NCBI GenBank assembly: GCA_963969595.1
Contig: OZ018409.1
Span: 39,569,282 to 39,633,281, forward strand
DNA from: Neckera pumila
Taxonomy: Eukaryota; Streptophyta; Bryopsida; Hypnales; Neckeraceae
Direction: 5' to 3'
DNA length: 64,000 bases
Below the pieces are notes generated by a model. It saw nothing but the letters and a program-made list of their open reading frames with translations, searched no databases and was not told where the DNA came from. This document shows positions 21,974-33,605 of this stretch, in pieces. A program made the translations under genes and the position numbers. Each line of letters begins with the position of its first letter. Positions within the stretch are counted from its first letter, which is position 1.

Positions 21974-24744
21974 ATGTCGGTAAGTATTGGCTTCTAATTT
22001 GCATATTGTTACTGTTTCCTTTGAAGTTAAGGTAGAAGGTGCAGATAGCGACCATTTTACCAGCTGATCGCGATTGGGTCTGGGTCCATTGAGGCATTGA
22101 GTTCCGTTGAAGGACAAATGGAATCCACATCTAACCTAACCTAAGCTATTTCATATTTTTTGAATTCTTGGGAAAGTAGTTATGAATTTTCAAGTCTGCA
22201 GCCATAGTGTTCTAAAAGTGTGCTCTCCCTTCATTTGTACATTGAAGAATTTAATAAGGTATGCACACTTATGATGATTATTACATAAATTGTTCATATT
22301 GGATCTTATTGGCAACCGGAAAGGGGTTTTTAATGCACTTTAGGATACATTATTTGGACACCATATGAATAAGTTATGATTTTTTAAATTATTATCTCTA
22401 AGTGTACCCAATACCAACACTAGGGCTCTTGTAGACTCTCCTATCTTGATTTCGTACATCTTATGTCATCAATTTCTAGGATGGTTTTTGGTCCAAACGA
22501 AGGTTTCGCATTTTGGGTATTGTTGATTGTGGGTGTACATACCTTATCACCCCATTTGTTGGATTTGACTAGGCCACGGTTTTATGCTCTTCCTCCTTAG
22601 GGCTTGTGGTTTGTTTGATGGGCTGTGTTAATGAGGTATGATCCTTTGGGGTGTTGCAGATCACAAGCTACAATGGAAGTGCCCTGATTGGCATGGTGGG
22701 CAAGAATTGTTTCGCCATAGCAAGTGATCGTCGCCTGGGTGTTAACTTTCAGACGATTGCAACTGACTTTCAGCGCATCTTCAAGATTCATGACCGTCTC
22801 TACATTGGCCTCTCAGGTCTTGCCACAGATGTGCAGACCATGTAAGTGAATTTACACCGACTTGTAATGAGATCTTATAGTTAATGAACAAGATTATTGT
22901 TGTCGTGTGAACGGGTAAAGTAGAGGCCCCATTAAGCATACAGTTCATTAGAGTCACCATTGACCATACAGGTGAACTTTGATTTGATTTAAGTGTGAAA
23001 ATGCTTCATCTATTGGCTTTTATTTTTTTTGCAATTGGTTTTCAGCTTCACCTGTATGGTGAATGGAGCATCTCCCTTACAGTGTGGTGAATGTGGTGAA
23101 TGGAGACTTTACATTCTCTGAATTGAGTTTTTACGATCGCAGGCATCAACGACTGCAATTCCGTCACAAGCTGTATCAGTTGCGAGAAGAGCGGGACATG
23201 CGGCCGGAAACCTTCGCTAGCCTCGTTTCAGCCCTTCTTTATGAGAAAAGGTATGGCAGATTAACCTGAAGTGCCCAAGCTCAAAATCAGAAAGTCCAGT
23301 TTAGAAGCTATTTGTTGATGATTATTGCAACTTTCGAAACAAAGTTTCTTTTGATTAATAATGTAGGGTATGATTTCTTCTTCTGTTGATACATTTTGTT
23401 ACCTCCCTTTTTACCTTAATGCCTTATTTGAACTCCGATTTGGAAGTATCCACTTTGGTCCATTTGGACACTTAGAGTTGACTTCCAGTGACGACCTAAC
23501 AAGCAAGTGTGGTGAGTAGTGTAGAGGTAACTAAGGTTCTCTTTGGTGTGTGTAAAGTTGTGTTATTTTTCATTCTGTTTTTTGACTGTTGGCATAATTA
23601 CTGCAGATTTGGACCTTACTTCTGTGAGCCTATCATTGCTGGGCTCGGAGAAGACGGAACTCCTTTCATCTGCACTACTGATTTGATCGGTGCCAAGTAA
23701 CGCCCTGACCTTTGCTTCGTTCTTCCATGTCTCGTTTTATCTTTCAGGTTTGCATAAGCTTCATACTGCATAAGGTAGTAGTGCCCCAATGAGTGATCTG
23801 ACTTCAGAGTGGTTTATTTAGAGAAGCCATGATTCGCCTTTCTAACAAAGGCAGATGAAAATGAGAAGGAATGGAAATGGAATCATGCTCTTGTAAGTGA
23901 AGTATGGATTTGTTATGAATTTTTAAAGTGTGCTGCCCTCATAACCTACAGTGCAACTAGGTCACCTCCAAAACTACTAAAAAGTGCATCCACAGTGGTC
24001 CTTTCACTCAAGTATTGTGGTTACAATACTTAACTAATAATAACATAACATCAAGGTCCTATCTTTACAAAACTTCATCAACAGAAAGGAGAAATGGAGA
24101 AGGCATACCCTATACATTCTTGAACCAAAAAAGAGTCCTGTATTTGCAAAAATTTACATCTTATTTGTATTAAAAGAGGTAGATGATCCTACTGTGGCCA
24201 TCAAGTCACTCCTTTACCATTCCTTGAAACTATGATAGTAACTAACCATCTCCCACTGTGGTTTGTTTTGCAGGCAGCTGGCAAAGGACTTCGTGGTCTC
24301 TGGAACTGCTTCCGAGTCTTTGTACGGTGCTTGCGAGTCTATGTACAAACCTGATTTGGTATGAAGAAGATCCATCACCTTAAATTTCTCTGATTTCAAT
24401 GTGAGGGGTTTGAGTTTTGTTAGTCCTTGCTGGTTCTGTAGGAATGATATTCCGAAGTCAGGTATTGATAGTCTGGTGTGCATTATGCTGGCAGGGTCCG
24501 GAAGAGCTGTTCGAGGTGATATCACAAGCACTATTGTCGTCCGTGGACCGTGATTGCATCAGTGGATGGGGAGGAATTGTTCATGTCGTGTAAGAACAGT
24601 CGCATCTCCTTTTGTTGTGTCCCTGAAAATATTGGAGCTTTTTCAACCATCAGTTGGGGCTTATGAGGTAATGATATATCAAATTGATGATGCAGGACAC
24701 CGGACCAAGTTATCACCAAGACGTTGAAGGGCCGCATGGATTGA
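21974..24744 (+). CDS. PBC1: 20S proteasome subunit beta-3 (PBC), 7 exons, 204 aa
   Basis: Coding exons: 21974-21979, 22660-22841, 23143-23250, 23607-23696, 24274-24358, 24495-24589, 24696-24744. Every junction is GT..AG and keeps frame, giving 204 residues, the same length as Arabidopsis PBC1. The subunit sits in the beta ring of the 20S core particle and is one of the non-catalytic beta subunits: there is no cleaved propeptide or N-terminal threonine, the protein starting [10 protein letters not shown]. Landmarks in order are [108 protein letters not shown] and the C-terminal KGRMD. Exon 1 encodes only Met-Ser before a donor gtaagt, so standard ORF finding would miss the start. The first intron carries a degenerate repeat D. 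Confidence 0.97.
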
Positions 24745-24940
24745 GGAGAGGGAATTTCTAAACATACGTCTCTGTGTGAGCTAATGATGTTCTAGGATTG
24801 TGTCGATTTGAATTCGTGAGGCATTGAACGCACTTTGTGCATTAGGCTATCAAGTCAGCATTGTAGCTGTTGTAAGTTCAATATTTGATGCAGTCTTGAA
24901 CTGATGTTGGAACTTGATTTGGTTGCACACTGAATGTAAG

Positions 24941-25462
24941 GTCGACTAGCCTATTATCACCCAGATTAGCAATCTGGGTATCTTGTGCAATGTGTTTATT
25001 GTTGCTTATTACTATCAGTCATTCAATTCTGACATCTGGTGGATCCTCCCATTTGCACAACAAATGTCACCAATTTCTGCAAAGTGTGTAATTCATTTTC
25101 TTTGGGCGAGCAATTGGGTGCTATTGGAAGAAAGTGATATCAGGTTCATATCTATTTATAGACAATTTAAGGTTGATATGAATGTTGGTTTTATATTTTT
25201 GTAACAAATGTGTTTGGAAATTCATATTAATTTCAGTTCTTATCAGATAAATATTATTCCACTTGTCTATTAGTCTGTTCAACTAATTCTTTGTTTGAAA
25301 AATATAAGCAACAATAAGCATATTGCACAAGGTGCCCAATAATATGATTCTAGTTGTCTTAGAATCTACTCAACAATGGTTTCTCTAAAAAATACAAGCA
25401 ACAATAAGCACATTGCACAAGATATCCAGATTGCTAATTTGGGTGGTAATAGGCTAGTCAAC
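24941..25462. mobile_element. 522-bp element with ~75-bp inverted repeats
   Basis: The ends are GTCGACTAGCCTATTA and its near complement TAATAGGCTAGTCAAC. The inverted similarity extends inward through cagattagcaatctggg and cttgtgcaatgtg (left 24941-25015, right about 25388-25462). A further copy of the inner phrase (aagcaacaataagca.attgcacaag) lies at 25306-25331. It sits 200 bp downstream of the PBC1 stop and could overlap its 3' end. No coding content. Confidence 0.75.
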
Positions 25463-25843
25463 TTCTCTAATGTTAGTCCTTCAAAGTTCAAACCAGAGAC
25501 ATGTCTGACCACCATCAGGCTTTATGTTCACTGATTTTAGCATACTAAAGTACAATACAAACAATTACTATAGAAGCAAATCATTCATATAAGTGTATGC
25601 ATTAGAAAAAATCTGGAGCCTCCAGAGGGCCGCTCTACAATCCTATGAGGACCTTGCAGAATGGGTTTTTTTGGGCCAAAAAAATGATTTCCCCCCTATT
25701 CCTGCCTACCAGAACTTGTGGTGTTGGATGCTTCATAGTGACCCAAAAATCGATTTTAAAGAGTTTAAAAATCAAGATTAAGGTACTTTAATGCACCTTA
25801 ACCCTAATTTTTAATTAACTTGAGTTGAGGTCAAAAAATTAAG

Positions 25844-25911
25844 CCAAATGAAGTGGCTTTTGAAGCTAGTTTTTTTAGGCAACTAGCTTCAAAAGTTACT
25901 TCATTTTTTGG
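25844..25911. repeat. Short hairpin beside the foldback
   Basis: Arms ccaaatgaagtggcttttga (25844 on) and tcaaaagttacttcattttt (to 25910) pair around a loop ttttttaggc. It directly precedes the large foldback and may be part of the same element. Confidence 0.6.
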
Positions 25912-25929
25912 CAAATTGAACAATTGAAG

Positions 25930-26600
25930 TCAAATTAAGGCACTTGCTTAGTTTAATATATTACATGTGGAGAGAAGCTCTTTATACTAGTAGGGTAGGA
26001 GTAGGGGAGACAATGCATGTGGGATATATGAACTAGGAAGAAAAGAAGTTTGGTTGCTCATTTTGAAATAGAATCCAAAAATGGTGTAAAAATTGAAATT
26101 TCAGACCTCATTTAAGTATAGTAGAATTTTTTTTTTGAAAAAACTTTAAACTAAAAAAAGTGGGGAATTATGCTACCTTTTATCTTCAAAAATTCATTTG
26201 AGGTTTTGAGCCTCCACCTAAGAGTTATGGACAAATTTGAAAGAGGAATTGAAAGGGACATTTTTTGGGACATTTGTAAACACCCTCTTTCAAATTTGCC
26301 CATAACTTTTAGGTAGAGGCTCAAATCTTCAAACGGATTTTTGGAAATGAAAGGTAGCATAATTCCCCCACTTTTTTAAGTTCAAAGGTTTTTCAAAAAG
26401 ATTTTTCTACTATGCCTAAATGAGGTCTAAAATTTCAATTTTTATACCATTTTTGAATTGTACTTCAAAATAAGCGATTAAGTTCCTTTTCTTCCTAATT
26501 CATATATCCAACATGCATTGTCTCCCCTACTCCTACCCCATTAGTATAAAAAGCTTTTCTCTACAAGTTTTAACTCACTAAACTAAACAAGTGCCTTATT
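25930..26600. repeat. Foldback with ~325-bp arms
   Basis: The left arm (about 25930-26246) and right arm (about 26283-26600) are reverse complements with scattered differences around a spacer of about 36 bp. Matching phrases are gtaggagtaggggagacaatgcatgt and its complement (shortened here), gtggggaattatgctacctt, and gttatggacaaatttgaaag. Such a structure would give a long double-stranded RNA if transcribed. Open frames inside (26151-26360) are not genes. Confidence 0.85.
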
Positions 26601-28943
26601 TAATACTTATATTGTTTCAATTAAGTCAAATAAAATCTAACTAAGTCAAATTTTGTGGCTTGATTGAATTTAATTTGACATAATTGAAACCCTTGTCAAT
26701 TAAGCAATTCAAAATCTTCAAGGAGATGTAAAGGTAAAAGCTGCAGATATAGTGATCTGTATGTTTTAAAAAATAAAATTAATTAAGCAATTAATTTTTT
26801 AATTTGCAAAAACAATCATGGTCTGACTATTTTTGCAAAATTCACCCACTTTGACTGTTCACTTCGGCATTTTTTGAGGAGTGTTAGACCACCTTGTCAA
26901 TAGCTTGGTATATTACTTCAAAGCACCCCTTCCATGGCCTCAGATTTTGTCTAATGGATTCTCAAAGGTACCTGTACTAAAAAAAATGAATATTCCTTAC
27001 TCAAAAGTACCAATTGTAACATTTGATTTAAATTTCAAAAATGAAACTTGAAAAATGATCTTTCTATCCCATTTCAAACTTTAAAAAAATCCCCCAAATC
27101 TATGAGATATTGCAATTGGAAGCTCAATGTGAAAAAATTCCAATTGCTATAACACAATATTGTGTGTATTTTATTGTATTTTATTATTTGAAAATGGTTA
27201 TTAAATTCAATTTTAAAAATATATTTTCTTATTCTAACCGTAATTTTTGGTCAAGTCTCCAAATTAGTTTTAATATGTATTCTAATTGATATAATTTTAT
27301 GTATCCATTACACGGGCTATTACATTTACAAAAACTACAATAATTTTTTTTTTCCACCTCAAATTCTAGAATTATTAACATCTATAGAACAAACGTTTAT
27401 TTAATATTCATAGAAATTATAAATTTTTTTATCAATAAATATATTTAAAAATTAAATTAAACTTTGTCGCTATGATTTGATTTAAGATCATTGTAAAAGT
27501 GTTTTTGGGCATAAACAAGAACTTCTGAAATTTCAAACTATTTTTAACAATTCTTTGTTTTTCTTAAGGAAGTTTCATATTAATAAGATTTTCTTTGTTA
27601 AATTTATCAAAAGTTTTCTCTTACTATTATAAAATATAACAATAGTAATTTATTATAACACTATTTGTATTTTTCATGTTGATAGACAACTTATAATTTC
27701 ATGTAATAAAGTATTAGATATATGGGTCATTGCAAGAATGACCTTCCGTTTTTGTTCCACTTTGGCCGTTTTCAACCATTTTTTCGGGAGTACTATTAAA
27801 ATAGAAAAACATTTTAAAGAAAATATGAAAAATATGAGAAATGTATACACCTATAAGAATAAGATACCCTATGAAGGAAAAGCAAAAAAAAATTCTTTAA
27901 AGAGGAGAACTAGAAAAGTGCAGAATCGCAAGAAAATACATATTTTAACATTTTAATTTGCAAGAAATACGAAAAAGCAATTTTAAAAAAAACTAAAAGA
28001 TTCCATTTGAAAAGACTTCATGGTAAAGAGATTTTACCAAAAAAATGATCCTACAACCATCTTCAATATTCAGAATTGCATGCGCAAGGGAGCCCTCTTT
28101 GCATGGACGTGGAGGATATAAAATAAAATATTTTTTAATGCCCCTTGGTAGAAACATGAGTTCCTACTATAGAAACAGATTATAGAAATTTCAACTCCGA
28201 ATCATTAAATTTGGGGACTCCTTACGTAGTAAAAACCCTAAAATTCAAAACGTGACAAATTAGTTTAAATGATTTTTAAATGTAAAATGATTTTTGAGAA
28301 TTTCTGAAAAATATGAGATATGATTAAACTCATAAGAAGACTTTCCACTAAAAATTTCAAATTCATACGAGTCATGCTTCTAAAGTTATTGCAAAATGAA
28401 GCTTCGGCATTGAGTTTGTGACATTGTTTTAGTATTGGTCTTTCATGCAATCACCCATATTGAAATTTGAATATGAATTAAAAGCCTAAATAGAGCTTGA
28501 AAACAAAGTTTGACCATGATACGACATTGGAACTATGATGGTTAAGGAAAATTTACAATTTACAAATAGATAAAAATAAAAATATAGGCTAAAAGTTGTC
28601 AATATGCTAAAACAATTTTCAAGCAAGATTTACAATCACATACAATACTACTATAGTACCACTCACATTCAACAACACTGAACCAATCCAAATATTTATA
28701 GACAAACTCAATTTGTTAGGTATACAAAGCACACAAATTAGACATATATGGAAAATTTTGTTAAAATGGCATCTGAAGTCCGCCATTTTTCCATTCAATT
28801 CCTTCTTGAGCCCTAAAGTTTAGGACAAGTGTAGATTTCAGACCGCACGGTCTAAACTGAAAAGCACCAAGTTTGTGAAATGTCGCCATTTTAACTTAAT
28901 ATTGGTCATCCTCACCTCTGAAATAATCACCCAACCGTTAAAT
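26601..28943. other. AT-rich intergenic DNA
   Basis: More than 2 kb of AT-rich sequence with no supported gene. Short open frames at 27738-27956 (lysine-rich) and 28265-28450 look like products of base composition. No repeat boundary was recognised. Confidence 0.45.
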
Positions 28944-30221
28944 TGGAAGTTTCATGATGATGAGTCTAAACACTAGCATGAAATACATGCGAGATTGCAG
29001 CTATTCAATTCTGATGAAGTTGCGGATGCACTCATGCAGGGATCTAATCATCTAATTGAGTAGAAAAAAATTTAAAGGTTTCCATCAAGGGCTGATGTAA
29101 GTTCCCAACACCCGCGTTAACTTTCTAGTTAGTACGTAGCATTAAATCTTTGATTGAGTATTTCAAGGTACAATCACAAATATCGGAGTAAACTCTGTTA
29201 AAAAATGTGTGGGTTGTTGCAGGAGCTGGAAATGTGGAATTGCAGTCACGATGGCAGCTTCATCAAGAACTTCTGAATTTATCCAATTTCACCGGGGCCA
29301 ATTTCCTTGGGCATGTCTGCGGCATGTCAGTTGTAACGTACATATAGTTGAAACGAGAGAAAATCTTCCGTCACTGCCTACCTTCAAGCTGTATTCCTCT
29401 GGGAATTCAACTGAAGCAAAATTAATGTCAAGCACTAGCTCCGAATCAAAAAGTACCTACATTAGGCTTTGCCACTGAACATGATTAACTCCCGAGTGTG
29501 ATTTTTCACATTGACCGTACCATAAGGTAGCTATTTAAAAACGAAAATTACGGCTTCTGTCAATCCATATTAATTGTCAGAGGCTATATGTAACATAATC
29601 ACACTTCCATTCGAAGCCATATGTACAATAAAAGGGGCCAGTTTATTCACACGAAAGTAACAGAAGGGTGATCATCCATTTGGCCAAGATGACTCACGTC
29701 AGTCATACATGTATGCTATTGAAGGCTTAATTCGTCAAGCTCCGATAGATAATCCTTGCCACTATCCACACTCTCAACTTCCATAAGCCTACCTACTGAC
29801 GTACAGTTATTAAAAAAACTACTGTCTGTAGCCAACTCCACGAATCCGAACTAATCGTACCCATACAGTCTTAGAAGGGCTCGGCAACCTCAATCCAGCC
29901 CACCCAGTCTGAAAGCTATGGATTCACAGACAGTGCAGAACACCGCAAGTACACTGAAAGACGACGAAATCACGATGAAAGAACAGACATCACACACACT
30001 GAACACACATTTAATTACCATGCATATATATCAAACTTCACCACTCCCGCCTTACGTAGTTACGTACAGTACATATGCGCTGTAGGAATTAAGTGACGAT
30101 CCTCACTGCTGCTGATTCATGCATTTTCCACCCAAAGCCAGAAGGCAGCCCCACGCATAATAGATGTAGCTACAGGCTCTGAAGGGAGTATCGATCAGCA
30201 GCTAGTGGTAGAACTGCTCGC

Positions 30222-31556
30222 TCACTCCATCTGGACGCCGGCAGCGTCAGTGGTGGGTACGAAGACCAGGTCAGAATCGACAAGCCAATGGCAAGCCTCA
30301 TCGCCGCGGGGAATGTTGAGCGCGCTGAACGCCGGGTGGGTGCTGAGCCACAGGGAAGTGTCGATGTGGCACACGCCCACGGCCTGGATGTTGTCGGCGT
30401 TGGAGGCGCTGGGCTGGAGCGTGGCGGTGATCACTTTGGTGCCCGTCACGCGGTGGCAGTAGTAAAGGGACGACGGGAAGTTCACGACGTGGCACACCAC
30501 GATCTTCTGGCCCTTGGCCACGGAGCCTTTGCGGAAACCCGTGATGGTGACGGGAGCCTTCGAATTCACGGCGCCGGGGGTGAGTGCCGGTGTGTTAGTG
30601 GTGGACAGCACCTTCACCTTGGAGCCCAGTTCGGAGGAGACAAACTTGGCCACGGCGTCGCTGGAAGCGGCGCAGCTCATCTTCTCTCCCGGCAGCGCGC
30701 CGTAGCCGCACAAGTACGCGGCGGTGGCGGTGGCCGTGGCCAAGTCGCTGTTGGGAGCCACGCCGAAGTGCCGGACCAGCGCCAACGAGTTGGAGGAGGT
30801 GAGTGCGGGCAACTGGCTGGCTGAGGACGCCGTCAAGAAGGCCCGCTTGGGAGCGTCATCGCGGAGGTTTGCGTCCAGCGTCATCTTGCCGCCCACCACC
30901 AGCGCGGACTCCAGGAAAAAGTCACGTTGAAAATCATTGATGGTGTTGATGGAGTAGTCGCGTTGGACAACTGCGACCTTGGAGGTCGCTGTTTGGAGGG
31001 TGCTCTCGGCGCACACCAGACCGTTGGAGCTGCAAATTGCAGCTACTTTCGCAGCGTCCGTTCGGTCACCGGTGGAGATGGGTTTCGCTCCGGTCACCTG
31101 CCAGTGCACAAGAATGAACATCACGATCAGTGATGGGAACACAGTCACGAACAAATTATAATTAGTTGACTTTGCCACTCAATCGATCGATGGGAGCTTT
31201 AATTTTCTATTACATGCATGCTCGCTGTTCATTATCACAAGCATTTCATTGCACATGCCAGTGAGAGCAAATTGAATCAGCAAAATCATATGACTGGTTC
31301 GTGAACATCAAATTTAGTTTCCAGACCTTTGCAATTCATCGATGGAAAACATGCATGGCTTGCTAGCTACATGAAATGAGAGCATGCAGCTACCCAGCTT
31401 GTGAATCCTCAAGAGCATGCAAAGTGCAGCTAGCTAGAAGTCAATCAAAATAAAGGAATTCAAACGGTATGGTACTCGATCGATCCAGTGAGCGCATGAT
31501 CGGCTACTTACGGTAGTGACCACAGCCATGATGAAGAGGATCCGAAAGACGACCAT
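30222..31556 (-). CDS. BURP-domain protein, left copy (2 exons, ~306 aa)
   Basis: Exon 1 is 31556-31512 and exon 2 is 31097-30222, joined in phase 0 across a 414-bp GT..AG intron. BURP proteins are secreted plant cell-wall or apoplast proteins; the domain is defined by FF near its start and spaced Cys-His pairs. Here FFLESALVVGGKMTL opens the domain, and the pairs read CH-x10-CH-x27-CH-x24-CHW, very close to the family pattern. Exon 1 gives a hydrophobic signal-like start (MVVFRILFIMAVVTT). The position equivalent to the start ATG of the right copy is TTG here (31577-31575); the first in-frame ATG is seven codons later, where the right copy has ACG. Exon 2 is 291 residues and differs from the right copy at 15 of them. 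Alternatively the unspliced frame from 31178 (MAKSTNYNLFVTVFP..) could be used, since it also begins with a hydrophobic segment. Confidence 0.85.
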
Positions 31557-31738
31557 CAATCTCCACTGCTCAGCCAAGCTGCGGACGATGAGCGTGAACG
31601 AGGTGTGTGTGTAGCGGCAACAGGCAAGAAATGATCAAAAGCAAGCACACTGAGGCGCAGTGCACTGAAGAGACGACTACGGAAGGGGATATGCAAGTGA
31701 AGGAAGGCAGAGTGATTGGAAATGCAGGGAGGCCTTGA

Positions 31739-31745
31739 ATTTATA
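31739..31745 (-). promoter_or_regulatory. TATA box of the left BURP gene
   Basis: On the minus strand the sequence reads acctataaattcaagg. The same position in the right arm reads acctataagttcaagg. It lies about 160-180 bp upstream of the start region, and the interval between is well conserved in both arms, as expected for a leader. Confidence 0.65.
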
Positions 31746-31759
31746 GGTAACTTAGGCGC

Positions 31760-33605
31760 CGTGAAATGGTTAATTCATAATTGTTTATTTTTATTTTTCT
31801 TGGCTTTCTCTTGCTAGCTATTGGTCAAGTTAGGGCGTCCTGGCTTGATGGATAATTCAAGCCTGCCCGGCCCCCACTAGCTTGCTGTAACCGCGTCCTG
31901 CAGGCGCTTGATTGATCATTGATGATTCCGGGCCAGCCGCCCTGGATTGCTTCAGAATTGACAACGACTGTGAGACCGATCTCTTAGCAGCTAGCTCAGC
32001 TCCGGGACCCAGTTTAATTGCTGCAGACGATAGAAGTGCGTCGTGATCTAGCTAAAAATTCAGCAATCCCCTTGCAGGGCTGTCTCTATGATAGTTATGT
32101 TGATTCATTGCATTGGTGCATGCGATTGGCCTGGGCGGCTGCCACTGTGGGTCCTGGGGAGCAGCCACCTACCAACAATATATGCCACCTTCATTGTTGT
32201 TCCTGATGTGAGTTCTGGTCGAACTGTCCCATTTTTTTCTTCTTGATTGATTCTTTGTGCTTCAGCTGGGATATTATCTATCTATCCGTGTGACCTATCC
32301 ATGTGATCTGGCTGCATGGTGTCATGGAATTTTACCCTTAGTTAAATTAGTTTGGATTGCACTCCTCCTGAATATCGAGGTAGAAATGCCCAATCATGTC
32401 ATGTCTAGCTAGCTGCAGGACCCCACAATTGACAATCCCTTTTGCACGGATCATTCAGAGTGACCTTCTTTCAGTCCAAATACAAAGAATCAGCCAGCAA
32501 CGCTACTACGGTATGTATCACGACACCTCCCTTCGCAGTAAGCTAACTAAGTCCGAATTCAATTTGATGTCGACGTTAAGATGACCTTTAACTGCATATA
32601 TTTATTTTCCGCTACATATATAAATCCCTAACAGATCGAAAGGTCGGTCTGCATGCCTTGGTCAAGTAAAATTCATTGATCGTTGGACAATTTAATTCCC
32701 ACAACAGTGACAACACCTACTAGAATGATTGGAACACAATTTAGGATTTTGTTGTTTTACTCATTTGAATCACTAGTAAGATATATTTCTAAAACAGCGT
32801 TGGTCATTTATAAGTGCGTGCGCCAAAATTGTGGCATTCAATTCAAGTGCACCGAGCTCTTCTTAATTAACTCCGCCGCCTGCAATATGCATCCAACCGC
32901 GGGTCCAAACGGTCATCTGGATCGACAGGACTGCCAGTTGTTTTTTTGTCAATTCCCAGGAGCTTAATTAGTCAGCTTACGGCTCATGTATGTTGCCAAA
33001 TTTTCAGTCCGTGGCACCTTGAACCCCATCCTAGGTCTTATTGGAAGAATTTCACGGAGGGTTGTGGTAAACACTCAATCAAGCAGTACTAATAACTCGA
33101 TCGAACTGATCGACAACCGAGACAAGCAAATTTGAATATTATTCGTATTCCAAGAGTTGTAATTGCAAAAACATCTGATCAAAAGCTGATTGTTTCTTTC
33201 ACTGGTAATTATACAATTATGCATATATATGTGATTGAGGCAAATGTAAGTATTGGATACCTTCGAGCTTCATCGGTACTTGGTCTGGGTGAATACGCAA
33301 GCATTTTCAATGATAAATGTGGCATTGATCGAGACATTCATATGCTGATTAATAATTAAATGCTGATGGAATCATCTTCTACTTCTAGCTAATTCTGGCA
33401 TTAGTAACCTGATTTTCCATAATTGGCGATATTCCATTACGTTGGCGTTGTTTAGGCCACACGCGGCTTGTAACCAAAATTTATACCTGTCTGAGTTGGT
33501 GGCCGGTGAGTCTGAGGCTGAAAACATCCAAAATGTGAAGGGGCGTCCTAGTGCTTGTTTGATAAAAACTCATTCAAGTAATTATTTGTTTCCATTTTCT
33601 GTTTG
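31760..33605. other. Upstream part of the left arm
   Basis: No gene beyond BURP. The open frames at 32018-32206, 32396-32584 and 32683-32967 have partners in the right arm only as DNA similarity, with frames broken, so they are not coding. Confidence 0.5.

Larger units (their letters stand above)
28944..33605 (-). repeat. Left arm of a 4.6-kb inverted duplication
   Basis: This segment matches 53083-57551 in reverse orientation over its whole length. Anchor pairs: ggaagtttcatgatgatgag (28945) with catcatcatgaaacttcc (57534-57551); gttgcggatgcactcatg (29020) with gagtgcatccgcaact (57465); the BURP gene and its promoter; the segment at 32396-32584 with 54186-54400; and cttgtttgataaaaactcat near 33555 with its complement near 53120. 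Similarity is highest in the BURP coding region and lower in the flanks, which contain small insertions and deletions. Confidence 0.9.

Noticed and set aside
29209..29478. 89-aa frame at the edge of the left arm
   Set aside because: The right arm has the same DNA with a broken frame, so it is not under protein selection.
30288..30824. 178-aa open frame antisense to the left BURP gene (and its twin at 55921-56457)
   Set aside because: Glycine/arginine/valine-rich frame created by the GC-rich BURP codons on the other strand; it persists in both arms only because the BURP sequence is conserved.
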